This document shows, in pieces, positions 13,866 to 25,435 of a stretch of DNA of 64,000 bases. Position numbers and translations under genes: made by a program. The stretch comes from Archivesica marissinica. Lineage: Eukaryota; Mollusca; Bivalvia; Venerida; Vesicomyidae. Position 1 is the first letter of the stretch; the number at the start of each line of letters is the position of its first letter. Below the pieces are notes generated by a model that made no database searches, was not told where the DNA came from, and saw only the letters and a program-made list of their open reading frames with translations. The DNA lies in NCBI GenBank assembly GCA_014843695.1, contig CM026400.1, forward strand, positions 36,936,234-37,000,233, given 5' to 3'.

Positions 13866-15436
13866 GGTGTCTTAACAGAATTGACATCCCCGTAAGAACT
13901 GAAAGTTGCGCATGCGCATAATGATTTATAATAGTACGTCTTAGAGGCCGTGAGGAATGAAAGACATTCGCTTTATTTTCAATATCTGTGCTAATTATCA
14001 GTATTATGTGACATGTATGAACCTATAGATATTTATAAAGTGTGTCTGTGAAGGGGATTTTCCCATTTCTATATAGATTACTCCGGTGTATGCTTTATCC
14101 TTGCTTACCGGATACGAATACACGCGGTCAATTGATGGAACAGCCTACTTTATTGACATCTAGCTAAATGAGGTAAATAATTATATTAGAAATCTACTGT
14201 TTGGTTTTATTTTTTTATTAATTGAAGCAGTTATCACATTCCATTATTCAGTATTGATGTTAGTGACTTGTTTGTAACGGTTGTCACTGTGTTATCAGTT
14301 GTAATTTGACTGTAAATGTTTCGAAACCACTCACTGGCTCATTTTTCAACCCAAATCTACATGAGCTTTGTACAGGTAAAGTTTTATCCCAAATTAATGT
14401 GACAATTAACACACATTATGTCATTTTCAGTTTTGTTTTGTACAAATAACTAATGCACACTATTTTAATTTTGTTTACAAAGATGATCAAATGACACGGT
14501 CCCTAGAACAGTTGTTGTTGTTAGAGAGAGAACAGTCCAGAACAAGCTATAATAGCTCGATCAGCAATAATCTAATGAATAGAAACGTTAAATATCATAT
14601 ATATTTTCACATTTATCCGAAATATCGAACGAGGACGGAAAGTATGCCACTTACATTTTTTGTAGAAATAGACATACCGAAAGACACCGGAAAAAAGTAT
14701 ATAACAACAATATAAGAACGAGGCAGCTTGTGTTTAACTATTTATTAAGCTAAATACACCTTATTGACTTAATATCTGCCAATAATGTCAAACCCCTTGC
14801 GAGGAACTACGCTTGTTTTCCTGGTCTTAGCCGACCTAAGCGGTTAACAGTACTAAGCAATGTGTGTGAGACGCCTACCTCGATGACACTACATATGTGG
14901 CCTGACCGAGTATTGAACCTGGTGTATAGAATATTGACCCCCCTCAAAATAATGTCTCTCGGGTTATTAGTCGGTCATGGAATATTGACCCCCTTGCGGA
15001 ACAATTACTCCCCTTGCGAATGGCAATATATAGTGGGAAAATATTAAATTTATTATAATTAAATGTTAATTAACACTGTTTAAGGCCTAGCAACATTTAT
15101 TTTGAATCAATGATGTACAGAATAACATAAATATATTGAATATGAAAATATAAGTACACAGACAATTTGTCTCTATCAATTTCTAACGATGATATGGTGG
15201 GTGTTGTATAACTAGGAGGTTCACATAATGTATATGCATAATATTTACACAGACAAGCATACAACAAATAATAACGATGACCCCCACCCCCTATGTATAC
15301 ACTGAACAAGTGAGGGCAGGTCACTTTTCGATGCCATAGAATAATGACCCCTCTATGTGTAGACTATACATGTATGAGAGAGGGGTCACTTTTCGATGCC
15401 ATGGATTAATGACTACCCTATGATTTAGGGTGACAG

Positions 15437-15720
15437 GTGGACTGTAGTCCAGCGGTTAACTATTGGACTGGTAATCCAGGGATCGCAGGTTCGATCCCCC
15501 GTCTGACATAATAAAATTAACAGTCTTTCAGATGGGACTTGAAACCAAGGTCTCGTGTCAGTGCTTTACACTGTGCATGTAAAAGAACCAGAGGAGATTC
15601 TGGAATGGGTCTCTGTCGGTATCATTGCACTATCCAAAAATGACTAATCTCTTCAGGTGACGTCGCTCATATGGGCAACTTGTAGCGACAATAAATAAAC
15701 GTAAAACGCACACACGTGTT
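15437..15720 (+). repeat. tRNA-derived SINE, family B (full length)
   Basis: The head gtagtccagcggttaac (A-box region) and caggttcgatcccc (B box) are followed by the conserved body and the 3' hairpin region (gacgtcgctcatatgggcaa, gtagcgacaataaataaac). The same insertion is present in modules A and C. Confidence 0.88.
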
Positions 15721-15913
15721 CAAGTTAAAATGCTAGTTGGATGCTTATTCAGCAGAAATTGATGTATATTTCTTTAATAAATTTAATTAATATGTCTGAC
15801 TAATAAGTTTATTTAAAGTCACCCGCATAAATGCATTTGGGCGAGTTTTCTAAGATAATTAAAATGCCCATCATCTAAGTGATGGTTTTGCCTATCGCAA
15901 TTATTATAACTAG

Positions 15914-16149
15914 TGGAAGTCGTGATAGCGCAGTGGATGCGCGTTCGCTTCAGGTGCAAAAGGTCCGGAGTTCGAACCCCACTGGAGCCGTTACGATTGT
16001 GCCCTTAGGCAAGGCATTTAAATTCCACGTTGCCTCTTCTCTCTCCCTCGTGGCGATGGATTCCATCAGGAATGAGGTCTCGAGAGTGATTTATATAAGT
16101 TGAAATAACTTGTTTCGCAATCGAGCTAAAAAATAAATTTGTATAAACT
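15914..16149 (+). repeat. tRNA-derived SINE, family A, with 15-bp target duplication
   Basis: The tRNA-like head has gtgatagcgcagtgg (A-box-like) and ggagttcgaacccc (B-box-like), followed by a body with gcccttaggcaaggcattta and a tail tcgcaatcgagctaaa. It is flanked by perfect 15-bp repeats aattattataactag at 15899-15913 and 16150-16164. Modules A and C have the empty site, so this insertion happened after the modules separated. Confidence 0.93.
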
Positions 16150-16324
16150 AATTATTATAACTAGATGTTTAGTGGACTATGAGGGCTGCTGTAATCTCAG
16201 TGTGTGTTTGGTTTTCATATCGCCAACTGTCACTCACACTGGAATTTGTGTCAGCGACAGTCAGGGGTAGACCGGGTGAATACAATACCCGGTGCACATA
16301 TACTTCTAAGATGTCTAAGATTGC

Positions 16325-16355
<31 letters not shown>

Positions 16356-19257
16356 TTACCATTTCTAATACAACGAGAATACCTTGTTACATGTGCAATA
16401 TCGCGTTATACTATAATACTGTGATCTACATGTCACAGGACAATAAAGTCTTAATATGTATCTGTACTATGATAGTTCATAACTGATATATATAGCCGGT
16501 AATAACAAATCTCCCATGGGAAATTATAATTGTGTTTATATATCACATTTGTGTCCTCGGCCCACTATGTCGCTTGGACATCTTTTTTAACATATTTAAG
16601 AAAGATCAAACTAATATGGGTTACCCTTAAAAACATAAATATATAACTAAACCCATATTTCTTTGCAGTAAGCTGCAATAAGTGAAAATTCAGTTTCACT
16701 TGAAACATAGTAGGTTACTGAGAATGTGATTTTGTGTTCCCTCCCTCATATTCCCGCCCCCATGTTTTATATTTCCCCGTGTACTGGGATCATTAATTGT
16801 TATAAAATAACAACTATACCCCTGTGTGACAACATTTATGATCAGTACGTTAAAAAATACTTCCGTAGCAAATCCAATGGTCTAATAATGTTTAAAATAT
16901 ACTCAAGTATTTACATTAAAAAGACAGTCACACAGGGAATAGCCAAACAAATAATAACTGTAGATCCTTGTCGAATGAAAAAACTTGTATGGCAGTAATC
17001 CGGTTCCGTTGTTCATGCTTACTTTTTCGGAGAGCTAGACCGACAGCACGCAGGCATTTTTCGCGACGAGACTATTCCCATTGATAGGTGGTTTGCTGTC
17101 ATAATGTTCCTACCTATGCTTCTTTTACTAAATTAAACTAAACTGGATTCTTGCATGGATTTGGACAATGAAGAATTACATAAAAGGGTGACCTGAAACG
17201 ATAATTGAAATGTCCACGAACACCGTAGTATAATTCCAGGGATAAAGTAAGAATTTTGAGACATATGTTCATATTATCATTCCTCTGCCTCAGGAATGTG
17301 TACCGAGTTGACCTTTGTTAGCGTGGGGACCAAAATACAGACCATTTCAGGTGCAGATCTAGGGGGTAAGGGGAAGATTATAACAGCTTGCAATAAGTAT
17401 TGTGTTATATTCTATACATTTTAGGATATTTATCCCAAGAAGCACTCACAGGATAGTTTGACTGAGCACATATAATCCCAAAACAAAACGTTAGAATTGG
17501 ACAACATGGCTCATATATATGTCACAGCATAAGGGCCTCAACTGTGGTAATAATACAGTTATGTAACCTTATTTAATTGTTTGAAGTCAATATCATATTG
17601 ATATTTATAGAAAGGCATAAACATTCTGTGGATATTAGATAAATGATCATAATGTATGCTTGACACATGTGATATAATAAATCAGATTTCTCACTTTATA
17701 TGGAGAAAATCGCAAAGGGCATTTTCTTGGAAATGTTACCAACCTCACTCTAGTTTGTTTAATTATGTATATAATATTTTATTATGTATACATGGGGATT
17801 TTGTATCCCTTTATACTTTCAATCTTTTGTGTAATTGACCAAATACTGAACAAACACACTATGTTTTGACATTACACATATATCATAGTATAGGGGCTTC
17901 AATTATGATCCTACTATAATCAGGCTACCTTAATTGATAATTTTGGGTCAATAACATGTTAATGCTTCTGAAAAATATACAAATAATCTGGATAAATCAG
18001 ATAATTTGAGAAAATACTGGGTTCAAAATTGTGCTAAATATTTGTTTTTGAAGAAATCTCTATGTTTGGTCAGTTTTGATAAGGGATATTCAAATTTCTA
18101 TTATCATGATCTGGTCGGGATAACCAGGGACAGGTACACTAAGTGTACCATCCTATTAGGTACATAGAACACCCAATAGGTAGCGAGAGTATTCCTAGCC
18201 TGGCTGTACTTATCAATTGTTCTGCGTGCTATCTTACCTCCTACTCTGGGTGGATTGGACAATTTAAACAATAGGTATATCTAGATACAAATCAACATTA
18301 TGAGATCAATGTAATAAAAGAAATGTATGGTAATGTTCTTTATTTACATTCATAAATCACCATGATTATATATTTATGATTTTATATCATACTTAGATAT
18401 ATAACATAATATTGCATGTCTACATTCCTGCGAGGGGTTTGACATTAGAGGAAGATACATGTAGATAGATAACTTGTCATCAGGAATTAGGCATCGAGAG
18501 CGATAAACTAATGTTGTAAGAACTTGTTTTACAATCGAACTAAACATAATTTGTATAAATGAAGTGACTGAATTTCAATATTTGATAAGCGCACTCATAC
18601 GTACGCACGCACACATACACCCATGCAATCTGCACACATTAATGTATGACTTCATTTAAGATGATTTTACACACATTTGGGATGGGATGGATTGGCATGG
18701 ACATTTAGTGACACCCGTCACTTATATAGTTACATATATTAAAGGGGTCAGTATTCTATTACATGTAAATATGACGAACCCTCAATCAGATAATCTACAT
18801 TAAGAGTGTCATATTTTATGCAAATTTTTGGTATGGACCAGTTTCCTGTACTGTATACATAGGGATGCACACGTTATTTGTCTTTACTCATAGCAATAAT
18901 AAAATATTATGTATTGTACATGATATAAAACATGTAAACAGAGTATTGGGAACACAGGAAGTGTTACAGTTGATTGCAGCCCCCCAACAATAAGGTTTTA
19001 TTGCTTTATTATGGGGATTGTCACACCTGTGGCAACATTAATTAGCCACACCAGTCAGCATTATTATTATAGAGTTCAGTTGTTGATCAATTACACAAAA
19101 GAACTTATTAAACAATTATTGGATTAAACTACCTAAGATCTACAGATCCATATCCAATTTTATAATGGTTTGTGATGTTATTCTCCTCCCCCCCCCCCAT
19201 TGATACTTTAAATACGCATAGAATATACCCAATTTCCCAATGTTAGTTCTATTATGT

Positions 19258-19330
19258 CCTAGGGATCGGTTGATGGCCTAATGTTAGAGCACTAGACACC
19301 GATGTTGTAGGTTCAATCCTAGCTTCTTAG
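19258..19330 (+). repeat. tRNA-like sequence, possible SINE head
   Basis: tggcctaatgttagagcac resembles an A box and gtaggttcaatccta a B box with typical spacing. The acceptor stem does not pair well, so I read it as a SINE head or tRNA relic rather than a working tRNA gene. Confidence 0.4.
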
Positions 19331-20371
19331 TATTTCCATCCAACGTGTGCAAATTTGATAAAAGTCATAAATATTTGAATAATTAATCAGCATGGATTAT
19401 ACTGCATCACTTTGACATTCCACTGATGCACATGTATTTAAATTAATTAAGTTGTATGACTTATTTAATTAGATGTACACACAGTAATATTATCAAATAA
19501 TCAACTTTCATTCAAATAAATTAATAAGTTTAATGACATTGTATTGCTCTATGACACAATAAAACCGAGTTTGAACCCCACAATATAGATACATGTACAC
19601 AACATTTCAGAACGTTACAAATATGGTTAAATACATATTATCTCGTGTTTTAAGCAAATCATTTCAATAAAAAGTATAAGTTGTACCCAACATGAGTTAC
19701 ATCCCTCCCTAATTCAATTAAATTCAAACTTTATTGAATGTCCAAGTTTTTACAAACATCACATTAAATATATTGGCGAATGATTTCAATAAACTTGCAA
19801 CTTTCATGTCTGGGTATTACCAACAAAGATTCATAATTTTGACAATGTAAGAGACTAAGTGTGTGCCAATGTGGTATACAACTATCAATCAATTCGGATC
19901 TAATTCAGGTCTACACCCGGATGCACGATTGCCATGCCCTGGAAAGAATCAACCATGATGCCTTGGCTGCTCTTGGCAGAACCAGAGGTAGGACTAGGAA
20001 TCAAACTTTGAACTATTGGTTCGGTTTGCGACATATCCAATTTGGCACTTCACCACATGTCACAAGTCATGTAAGTATATTTATATATCTCAACTTGCTC
20101 ACACCTTGTTGGCAGGTGTAGGTGTGATAAAACAAATAACCAGTGAATCTCAGACAATGGACACTGATTGGTGCCCTGAAATTGACAAATGAGAATGAAT
20201 GTTTCATATTGTCTTAGCATATAAGTATGTACACATGTAACAGGTTAAACACAATTATTTGGATTGGAGATTAATGACAAGTGCATTGAACTGCATGTAA
20301 TATTACATAGTTAATCTACTTATATTTTGCATTGGAATTATATATTCGTGAATAATTTACCTTACTTCAAC

Positions 20372-20545
20372 ATGGATCAAATTCAATATGAGGAATTAGT
20401 GTGCTTCATTAATTCAAACTGTGCCACTTACCCATCACATCTTTTGGACACAACAATCAAAGTAGCAAGAAATAACAGATTTGCATACAAACGGAGATCA
20501 GAAAAATTCTACACTAATGGTAAGACATATTTATTTGACTGGTAA
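20372..20545 (+). pseudogene. Unidentified short coding fragment, possibly from a retroelement
   Basis: The frame from a methionine at 20372 reads about 57 residues with QYEELVCFINSN followed by a basic patch (FAYKRRSEKFYTNGKTYLF) and then a stop. The layout, a short helix followed by basic residues and an FY.NGKTYLF-like strand, reminds me of the region before the zinc-binding domain of Ty3/Gypsy-type or KRBA2-like integrases. No catalytic core follows. The identification is weak. Confidence 0.25.
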
Positions 20546-20945
20546 GACATATTTATTTGACTTGTGTGTTCTAAATATAGAGCAACAATCAGGCCCGTAG
20601 CCCTACACCCCTGTCACCAGGCATACAGGAAATGCAGGTCCACAAAACTACATAATCAGTCAAAGGCAATATTAAAGGGGTTGGGAGAGGCTTATTCATC
20701 GTGTGGCTGGTGCTGTAGATGTTTTGCATAATGACAATTGTCATTGATACCATGAAATGTTTGAAAACTACATTGTACCATATATTCTGACTTAAATTGG
20801 TCTGATAAAGAAATATGAAATTTCTGGCGTGATGTTGTAATACAACAGTTCATATACAACGCACTCACCAGCTAATATAGTAATAATACAATAACGTTTT
20901 TCATGTTTAAAATAAACTTATCTTCTTCTTCTTGTCGTTCGCGAA

Positions 20946-21569
20946 TCACATGGACAAGCCGGCAGCAAACACGAAATGGGCCGTCCTCCTCAGATCCTCC
21001 CGGCAGCCATGTAACTTCGTCTGGAGAGAAGTATCTGTTGCCCAGGTTGTTTTCCTCAGCCCATGAAGATTGGGACACTCCTGGAGGATGTGTTCTGCAG
21101 TCTGGTCCCCTATTTTGCAGCTGCAGGTAGTTGATGGAGCTAGTCCAAGCTTCCGACACATATGGAAGTTCAGGCGGTTATGCCCTGTTCTAAGCCGGAA
21201 TATCGTGACTTGCTCCTGTCTGGTGAGAAGGTGGTAGTCATCCTTCTCGACTGTTGGCTTTGATGCAGATTTGATTATGGTGCATTTCTCCTTGTAAGTC
21301 AAATCTTTGTCTGGTTGCCTCTCGGTAGAACCTTGCTTGGCAAGCTGGTCAGCGGCTTCATTGCCAGGAATGCCTATGTGTGCAGGTACCCACTGGAGGA
21401 CAGTTCTTTTAGATACGCTGACTGTTCGAAGGGCTTCCATCAGGTGGGGTTCTTTGTTGTTAGACAGGGCATCCAGAACTGAGAGCGCATCAGTCAGGAA
21501 GACAACCTGGGCACACTCTACAGTGTTGTGTACTAGAGATGCTGCTGTTTCAAGGGCCTGTACTTCTGC
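20946..21569 (-). pseudogene. LINE RNase H remainder and C-terminal zinc cluster
   Basis: This continues the LINE frame beyond the hAT element: the split codons join exactly at the duplicated 8 bp to give GAEVQALE, which holds the catalytic Glu. FLTDALSVL supplies the next Asp, and WVPAHIGIPGNEAADQLA supplies the His and final Asp. After it comes CSCKIGDQTAEHILQECP, a C-terminal CxC...H..C cluster common in LINE ORF2 proteins. The frame closes at 20946, about 24 bp before the (gaa)n tail. Confidence 0.9.
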
Positions 21570-22810
21570 CAGGGTTGCCCGGGAAATACCGGGGGCGGGA
21601 AATACCGCCGGGAAATATTTCCCGCCCCGGGAAATAAGCCCAGAAGTGGGAAATACCGGGAAATACCGGGAAATAAGATTATGTGTCTTCCAAACACGTT
21701 TTTTGCTCATTTTTATGCATTGCTACCACTCTATAAGTGCTTAAACTATTTCGTCCCTGCCAGGGGTACTCATCAGGTGGCATCATTGGCAACCACAACA
21801 GTTTTTTTTGGGTTTTATTGTTTTTTTTGTTTTTTTTTATTTTATTGTTTTTTTTTTCATTTATTTTTTCGTTTTTCTTGTTGGAATGTTTCTTCAGCCA
21901 GTAGTCTGTCTTCACCAGTCGATTTCCTCGCTACCTCTCAGGAAGCAGTAGCATAGCACCAGCTTCGCTGCTTTCTCAACGCCCAGTCTGTTGCGTAGTT
22001 TCGTCTGTATGATGCCGAAGTTGGAGAACACACGTTCAATGGCGGCTGAACTTGCTGGCAGTACCATCAATTTCCTGGCGAGCTGACTGAAGTCTTTGGT
22101 GATCACGCCCGACCTCTCCACACATGACCACCATACAGCTGGCTTCGAGTTGTTGATGGAGGATTCCTGTTGTAGCACCTTAGGAATTGGCAGTGTCTCG
22201 GACATGTAGTTGAGGAGTTCGGGTACAAGTTCCGGCTTGGTCTCATGAAGAAGCTCCTGGGCACTGGTGACGTGTTGAAATTGTGTACAAACAAACAGTG
22301 TGGGTCATCTCAAATTATGATTCTGACTTCTTTAATAACTAATTGATTATTTTAATAATACAGCTATATTATGAACACATTTCAGGGATAATCCTAAAAA
22401 CATTTGCATTTTGCCTACTACATTAAACATTTAAAATACCTCCAATAAATGTATGTATAAACTCCTTAAACTGTGTTTGTATACAATGTATATTAGAGTA
22501 ATAATGAACAGTCTCAATAATGTTAGATCTCTAACATTTATATAAAGATTATAAGCAATGCGTAAATGCCACTATGAATGCCTGTATTTTTCGTCATATT
22601 CTTCAAAAGCAGTTCATTTTCATCCTGCACACATGATACTACAATCAGTACACCGGGTAATAGAAATTGTATGGTATATATACCTGTATTTACCACCAAA
22701 ATCATCCAAATTCTTATTTCCCGGTATCCAAATTCTTATTTCCCAGTATTTCCCGGTATTTCCCGCCGTCCCGGGAAATAAGAGTATTTCCCGGGAAATT
22801 GCCAACCCTG
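21570..22810 (-). mobile_element. hAT transposon derivative, 1,241 bp, 8-bp target duplication
   Basis: The element starts cagggttgcccgggaaat and ends atttcccgggaaattgccaaccctg in inverted form. It is flanked by the perfect 8-bp duplication acttctgc at 21562-21569 and 22811-22818, which is the hAT hallmark. Both ends carry several copies of ccgggaaata in either direction, likely subterminal transposase-binding repeats. Inside, only the 3' part of a transposase remains (next entry), so it is a deletion derivative. Confidence 0.95.
21912..22297 (-). pseudogene. hAT transposase C-terminal dimerisation domain
   Basis: The open frame ends with LARKLMVLPASSAAIERVFS followed by NFGIIQTKLRNRLGVEKA, the typical hAT C-terminal dimerisation motif (SSAaiERvFS..g.i.t..RnrL). 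The frame is open upstream to about 22297 (ELLHETKPELVPELLNYMSE). The zinc finger and the DDE catalytic part are absent; only this segment, perhaps one exon, is kept in the element. Confidence 0.9.
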
Positions 22811-24000
22811 ACTTCTGCCCCATAGTTGCTGCAGTGTACTCCAGTAGGTAGAGCAACTGACTGTGTGTGTCCATCTGGGTGTCGGACATACACGCCTGCT
22901 CCTCCGTTTGCTACTGCTTTTGTGGCTGAACCATCTGTGTAGACTTGTAGCCATGCTTCTCCAGGATAACTCTTGTCGATGTGTGCTAGTGTGAGGGCAC
23001 GTTTGACGTCATCATGTTGTCTATCTCTGGATGTCAAGTATGGGATTGTACTGCAGATGGTAACCTTGGATTCATCGCTAGTCAACCATGGCTTGGATAG
23101 AAATGGCGTTGGAGGCAATGTCTTGGCTGGGAGATGGCTGGTGTGCTTTCGAGCAAGCTTCTTGGACTGGTGGATGAAACTGCTTCGCTTTAGACGATTC
23201 TTCGTTAGTGCCTCAACTCTCTGCTTCATCGGTTGTTCTTCCTGACATCGAAACTTCTCTGTCTGTAGAAGAATTCTTGTGTCGCGACGTTCTTGCAGTG
23301 GCTGGATGGAAGTAATTTTCTCCATGGCCTTGATTGGAGTGCTCTTCATTGCACCTGTGATCAGCCTGAGAGCCTTGTTCTGAACCTTGTCGAGTGTCTG
23401 TTGGTTGGTCTTGGCTGATGATGTCCAGGCGGTGGATCCATATTCCAGGTGAGGCCTGACCACACCTTGGTATATAGTCTTCAGGATGTGATCATTGGCA
23501 CCCCATGTGGTGCCAGCAAGCTTCCGAAGGATTGCAAGCTTGCGCTTGGCTTTGGCCTCTGCTTTCTGGATATGTGGCTTCCATGTCTGCCGTCTGTCAA
23601 ATGTCACCCCCAAGTATGTTGGCTCGTTGTCCGTCTTCAAGGCAGTTCCACCGACTTTGATGGTTCCAGCTTTCTGTTTGGTGGAAAGTGTGAAGAGTGT
23701 GGTTGACGACTTCTCCTTATTAATAGAGATGCACCAGTCTTCTGCCCATGCTGTGAGCTTGTCTGCGGCCATCTGCATTCTGTATGTGGCAGTCGTTGCA
23801 TATTCTTCAACACACCACATGACCAAGTCGTCAGCATAGAGTGCTGCTTTGATACCATGTGGCAGCTCTGCAAGCAAGTCATCGATGAAGATGAGGAACA
23901 GCGTAGGCGAGATCACTCCTCCTTGAGGAACACCATGTCGGATGAGGAATTTCTTGCTCTTCTGGTTGTCAACAAGTACTCTGGCTCTGCGATTGTGCAT
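22811..24000 (-). pseudogene. LINE reverse transcriptase and start of RNase H (5'-truncated)
   Basis: About 395 codons are open. RT motifs are HGVPQGGVISPTLF (residues 22-35), FIDDL (38-42) and the catalytic YADD (55-58), then YLGVTFD and the thumb region (VVRPHLEYGSTAW). RNase H starts with VYTDGS, supplying the first catalytic Asp, and runs to NYGAEV at the hAT insertion point, where the frame continues into about 31 codons of hAT sequence. The N-terminal endonuclease and fingers are missing because of 5' truncation. The frame is free of stops, so the insertion is fairly young, but the copy cannot act by itself. Confidence 0.92.
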
Positions 24001-24129
24001 GAATCACATGAATCACAAATAAACTTATGGAACATAAAGAGTTGAAGTAAATGAAACATAATTTATTTTCTGTCAGTATAATTTTAGGTTTGGGCAGTGG
24101 TGATTATATGGTCGCTTATGGTCGCTTAG

Positions 24130-25058
24130 AGTGTAGGACAATATTCCCCCGGACAATATCCCCCCGTATATTTTGACCCAGGCAGACAATATCCCCCCCG
24201 TCAAAAAAGACAGGGCGGGCAATATCCCCCCATCAAAAATACAAGGCGGACAATATCCCCCCCCGTGATAATCCTAGGGCGGACAATATCCCCCCGTAGA
24301 AAATCACAGGACGGAGAAAGAGTAACTAACAAGAATGGGTTAACAACCTTTATTTCCATATATACAAGCACATAAGCATGATAGATAATGATGTAGAACA
24401 GTGCGATATTTTGTGTGAATTTTGGTGTTTATTATAGTCTTATTCACGAAAGTGCTAATTGAGACTTGTCATTTCGCACATAGTGGCGAAACCTAAGAAT
24501 TGTTCACAGTCTTATACACTCGCCAATCGCGAACAAGAAACTGGCTGTCGTTTTCGCTCCATCCCGGTACTGGCGGCATAATTTGTTAAGTCTCTTCTGG
24601 AGAGAAATGCTCGTCTTCTTAGCGCATTTGGCCGATGGTTGTCCAGTCCGCTGACGTTCCATCTCGGTGTTCATGGCTGTCTGGTCTTTCTGCAGACAGG
24701 AGAGAGAGTACTGTCCACAGACTGGGATTACTATGTCCAACTAAATAAGTTATTCCAACTTTCGCAATTGTTATTAGTTCTGTATTGAGTGTAGTTTCAT
24801 GTACATTCCATGTGGGTGGTGGAAAGCGCGGTGGTGTACGGCGCATTCTGATGATTCCATTGGGTCCCTTAACCGATTTGTATTGTCCGCCCTGTGATTT
24901 TCTACGGGGGGGATATTGTCCGCCTTGTCTTTTTGATGGGGGGGATATTGTCCGCCCTGTGATTTTCTACAGGGGGGGATATTGTCCGCCCTGTCTTTTT
25001 GATGGGGGGATATTGTCCGCCTGGGTCAAAATATACGGGGGGATATTGTCCGTTCCCC
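24130..25058. mobile_element. Mutator-like (MULE) non-autonomous element with repeat-built ends
   Basis: About 190 bp at each end are inverted repeats built from several copies of gcggacaatatcccccc separated by gtagaaaatcacagg- and catcaaaaa-type spacers. The outer flanks carry a 10-bp direct repeat ggtcgcttag at 24120-24129 and 25059-25068, within the 9-11 bp range of Mutator elements. The interior codes for a remnant with MULE transposase character. A caveat is that gtcgctta also occurs once more just left of the element. Confidence 0.75.
24504..24846 (-). pseudogene. MULE transposase C-terminal remnant (frameshifted)
   Basis: One minus frame reads VGHSNPSLWTVLSLL and the neighbouring frame goes on QKDQTAMNTEMERQRTGQP. 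Joined across a shift this resembles the block after the catalytic domain of FLYWCH/MULE transposases, which has the form hPniW.fi..L..eq...e..i....g. Further down are short helices (QKRLNKLCRQYRDG). The DDE catalytic residues are gone. The identification rests on this one block. Confidence 0.55.
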
Positions 25059-25435
25059 GGTCGCTTAGCATGTCAGAGGACTCTGGGTCAAATCTTTGAT
25101 ATTGTGGATAATCCCCCCCCCCCCATTATTATTTGAAAACATTTTTTGTCATAAAATGTTCATGGTTGGGGGGGGGGGGGAATTTTCAATAAAAGTCTGA
25201 AGTTAGCTGTTTTGGCTATCTATGGCCAAATTATTTTTATGGAGTAATCCCCTCCCATACTCTCCTCCGTGCGTTAGTATTGGACCAACCTACAGCCCTA
25301 ACAGCCTATCTATCTATCTTCCGCTAATGTCGAACCCCTCGCGGGGACGTAGACATGTTGCGCGTCAAAAACCGCAAAGAAGTTAAAAGTATAATTTAAG
25401 AAGGTAATGAAAATAAGTTGTGGTAAATGTTTAAA
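25059..25435. other. Spacer with long C and G runs
   Basis: A run of at least 12 C near 25109 and 12 or more G near 25169 lie about 60 bp apart and could pair. At 25307-25360 is a standalone copy of the (ctat)n plus cgaacccctcgcggggacg segment also found inside the TTAA MITEs. No gene is seen. Confidence 0.6.

Larger units (their letters stand above)
13866..18257 (-). repeat. Long repeat module, copy B (inverted)
   Basis: This is the reverse complement of copy C (28532-33822) over its whole length and of copy A over the part A retains. Against C it has a private SINE-A insertion at 15914-16149, only one unit of the 192-bp sequence that C carries in tandem, and lacks about 90 bp near its right end. 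It forms an inverted pair with A around the satellite and another with C around the 18.3-28.5 kb segment. Confidence 0.92.
18258..20909. other. Mostly non-coding spacer with repeat fragments
   Basis: A-T-rich sequence with no convincing gene. It holds a short dispersed segment at 18418-18475 (gcgaggggtttgacattagagg, related in reverse to those at 13157 and 25307), a SINE-A tail fragment at about 18476-18562, a run of C at 19189-19198, and the two weak items listed separately at 19258 and 20372. Confidence 0.6.
20922..24016 (-). mobile_element. 5'-truncated LINE with RT and RNase H, split by a hAT insertion
   Basis: The element is flanked by 12-bp direct repeats aaataaacttat at 20910-20921 and 24017-24028. 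Its 3' end (low coordinate) is a short (gaa)n tail. On the minus strand the reading frame starts directly after the 5' truncation point. It covers the second half of a reverse transcriptase, an RNase H domain and a C-terminal CxC-H-C cluster. The presence of RNase H and the gvpqGGvisPtlF block point to the I group of LINEs; the exact clade is not asserted. A hAT element (21570-22810) sits inside the RNase H coding part; without it the LINE is about 1.85 kb. Confidence 0.93.

Noticed and set aside
15437..15510. tRNA gene
   Set aside because: The same tRNA-like head is repeated many times with a constant 200-bp body and tail, so it is a SINE. The same holds for the heads of families A, C and D.
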